In this document: positions 14,690 through 16,254 of the stretch, in pieces
How positions within the stretch are numbered: the stretch's first letter is position 1
How the letters are laid out: every line of letters begins with the position of its first letter
Source of the DNA: SCSIO-59966 sp046566185
GTDB lineage: Bacteria > Actinomycetota > Actinomycetes > Actinomycetales > SCSIO-59966
Length of the DNA: 16,254 bases
Direction: 5' to 3'
Assembly (NCBI GenBank): GCA_046566185.1
Contig: JBKHXE010000111.1
Coordinates: 1-16,254 of the forward strand
The notes under the pieces: generated by a model
The model's database searches: none
Seen by the model: the letters and a program-made list of their open reading frames with translations, nothing else
Told to the model about the DNA's origin: nothing
Position numbers and translations under genes: made by a program

Positions 14690-16254
14690 GTGACAGACAC
14701 CACCCAGACCGTCGAGAGCGCGCCGGTGAAGCGACCGAGCCTGTCGACGCTGCGCCTGCCCCAGCTGCAGGCCCTCGCCTCCGAGCTCGGCGTCCGCGGC
14801 ACGGCCCGGATGCGCAAGAGCGAGCTGCTCGACGCGATCCGAGCGCACCAGGCCGGTGCGCCGGCCGGGAACGGCGCCGCCCGTCCGGCCGAGCAGGCCG
14901 CCCTCGACGTCCCCCAGCAGCAGGCGGCACCGGAGCGCGCGGCCGAGCAGCGGCCCGAGCCCGAGCAGCGCCGGGACGACCGGCGCGAGCAGCCGGACGC
15001 CGACCAGCGCCGCGAGCCGCGCGACCGCGGCCAGCAGGGGGAGCAGAGCCAGCAGCGCGAGCAGCGCGATCGCGGCCAGCAGGGCGAGCAGGGCACCGAG
15101 AACCGCCAGCAGACGCAGCAGAACGACAACCGCCAGCAGCAGCGGGACAACCGCGCCGACCACAACGACGCGGACGACGACGAGCGCGGTGGGCGCCGGC
15201 GCCGGGGCCGCTACCGCGACCGCAAGCGCCGCGGGCGGGGCGGGCCGGACCAGCTGCCCGACGAGACGCCCGAGGTGGCCGAGGACGACGTCCTCGTGCC
15301 GGTCGCCGGCATCCTGGACGTCCTCGACAACTACGCGTTCATCCGCACCTCGGGCTACCTGCCCGGGCCGAACGACGTCTACGTGTCGCTCGGCCAGGTC
15401 AAGAAGAACGGCCTGCGCAAGGGCGACGCGGTCACCGGCGCGGTGAAGCAGCCGCGCGACAACGAGCCGGAGAACAAGCGGCAGAAGTTCAACGCGCTGG
15501 TGCGGCTCGACACGGTCAACGGCATGACGCCGGAGCAGGCGCGTCAGCGCGTCGAGTTCGGCAAGCTCACGCCGCTGTACCCGCAGGAGCGGCTGCGGCT
15601 GGAGACCGAGCCGGGCATCCTCACGACGCGGATCATCGACCTGGTCGCACCGCTCGGCAAGGGCCAGCGCGCCCTCATCGTGTCGCCGCCCAAGGCCGGC
15701 AAGACCCTGGTGCTGCAGGCCATCGCGAACGCGATCGCGGTGAACAACCCCGAGGTCCACCTCATGGTCGTGCTCGTCGACGAGCGCCCCGAGGAGGTCA
15801 CGGACATGCAGCGCACGGTCAAGGGCGAGGTCATCGCCTCGACCTTCGACCGCCCCGCCGACGACCACACCACGGTCGCCGAGCTGGCGATCGAGCGGGC
15901 CAAGCGGCTCGTCGAGCTCGGCCACGACGTCGTGGTGCTGCTCGACTCGATCACCCGCCTCGGCCGCGCCTACAACATCGCGGCGCCGGCGTCCGGCCGG
16001 ATCCTGTCCGGCGGCGTCGACTCCAGCGCGCTGTACCCGCCGAAGCGGTTCTTCGGCGCGGCGCGCAACATCGAGAACGGCGGCTCGCTGACGATCCTCG
16101 CGACGGCGCTCGTCGAGACCGGCTCCAAGGCCGACGAGGTCATCTTCGAGGAGTTCAAGGGCACCGGGAACATGGAGCTGCGGCTGGACCGGCGGCTGGC
16201 CGACAAGCGGGTCTTCCCCGCCGTCGACGTCAACCCCTCGGGGACCCGCCGCGA
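14690..16254 (+). CDS. rho: Transcription termination factor Rho (3' end outside window)
   Basis: Rho is the hexameric RNA-dependent ATPase that terminates transcription. 521 codons are visible; by comparison with E. coli Rho about 65-70 C-terminal residues are missing. Residues about 18-60 form the N-terminal helical domain (LSTLRLPQLQALASELGVRG). Residues about 68-198 are a hydrophilic insertion rich in Gln, Arg, Asp and Asn, seen in actinobacterial Rho and thought to bind RNA. The primary RNA-binding domain follows (VLDNYAFIRTSGYLPGPNDV). The Walker A motif PPKAGKT has Lys338, Walker B is VVVLLDSITRLGRAYN, and RFFGAARNIENGGSLTILAT and EEFKGTGNMEL carry the Q- and R-loop regions. The GTG start is set by GAGGA seven bases upstream. 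It follows thrB, a conserved actinobacterial neighbour. Confidence 0.97.
   Translation, partial: MTDTTQTVESAPVKRPSLSTLRLPQLQALASELGVRGTARMRKSELLDAIRAHQAGAPAGNGAARPAEQAALDVPQQQAAPERAAEQRPEPEQRRDDRREQPDADQRREPRDRGQQGEQSQQREQRDRGQQGEQGTENRQQTQQNDNRQQQRDNRADHNDADDDERGGRRRRGRYRDRKRRGRGGPDQLPDETPEVAEDDVLVPVAGILDVLDNYAFIRTSGYLPGPNDVYVSLGQVKKNGLRKGDAVTGAVKQPRDNEPENKRQKFNALVRLDTVNGMTPEQARQRVEFGKLTPLYPQERLRLETEPGILTTRIIDLVAPLGKGQRALIVSPPKAGKTLVLQAIANAIAVNNPEVHLMVVLVDERPEEVTDMQRTVKGEVIASTFDRPADDHTTVAELAIERAKRLVELGHDVVVLLDSITRLGRAYNIAAPASGRILSGGVDSSALYPPKRFFGAARNIENGGSLTILATALVETGSKADEVIFEEFKGTGNMELRLDRRLADKRVFPAVDVNPSGTRR
15020..15091 (+). repeat. Internal repeat in the Rho insertion
   Basis: The nine-residue unit RDRGQQGEQ occurs at residues 111-119 and again at 126-134, separated by SQQREQ. 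The 27-base units 15020-15046 and 15065-15091 agree at 25 positions. This points to recent slippage or duplication within the low-complexity insertion. Confidence 0.8.

Noticed and set aside
1..16254. CRISPR array, tRNA or rRNA genes, prophage
   Set aside because: I saw no regularly spaced direct repeats, tRNA cloverleaf signatures, rRNA sequence or phage genes.

Overview
The window is very GC-rich and has tightly packed genes, frequent GTG starts and leaderless-looking promoters. It carries the block hom-thrC-thrB-rho, which is typical of Actinomycetota. The Rho protein has the long Arg/Gln/Asp-rich N-terminal insertion typical of that phylum. A Micrococcales or similar host is plausible, but I cannot name a genus from sequence alone.

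Layout from left to right. (1) At the left edge is a decayed remnant of a DUF385-type deazaflavin-dependent oxidoreductase gene (minus strand), then a thioredoxin gene and a large stand-alone thiamine-diphosphate enzyme resembling the AceE pyruvate dehydrogenase E1/transketolase family (plus). (2) A convergent MMPL-family membrane transporter (minus) is divergent from an IclR-family regulator (plus). (3) A membrane-bound MASE1-PAS-GGDEF diguanylate cyclase and an upstream Lrp/AsnC-family regulator lie on the minus strand. The Lrp gene is divergent from hppD (4-hydroxyphenylpyruvate dioxygenase, tyrosine catabolism). Their shared intergenic region holds a perfect 19-bp palindrome, a good candidate Lrp operator. 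(4) Next is a minus-strand gene for a DUF559 PD-(D/E)XK nuclease-like protein with an AbiEi-like N-terminal half. It is bracketed by two long, nearly perfect hairpins that share a common core. (5) The threonine operon hom-thrC-thrB follows, then a structured leader of about 180 nt and the rho gene, which runs off the right edge.

How the genes work together. hom, thrC and thrB convert aspartate semialdehyde to threonine. Gene order is hom, thrC, thrB; thrC and thrB overlap by 4 bp, so the three are probably co-transcribed. rho probably has its own promoter at the end of thrB. hppD and the divergent Lrp gene look like a self-contained catabolic and regulatory pair. The IclR regulator may control the divergent MMPL exporter.

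The most unusual item is the nuclease-like gene with its two related hairpins (about 9970-11091). The hairpins share 25 of 35 central bases, including an identical TTCTTGCGTC. Their outer stem arms are completely different, yet each is self-complementary. This looks like a hairpin element associated with a DUF559 protein, loosely analogous to REP/RAYT systems, sitting between hppD and hom.
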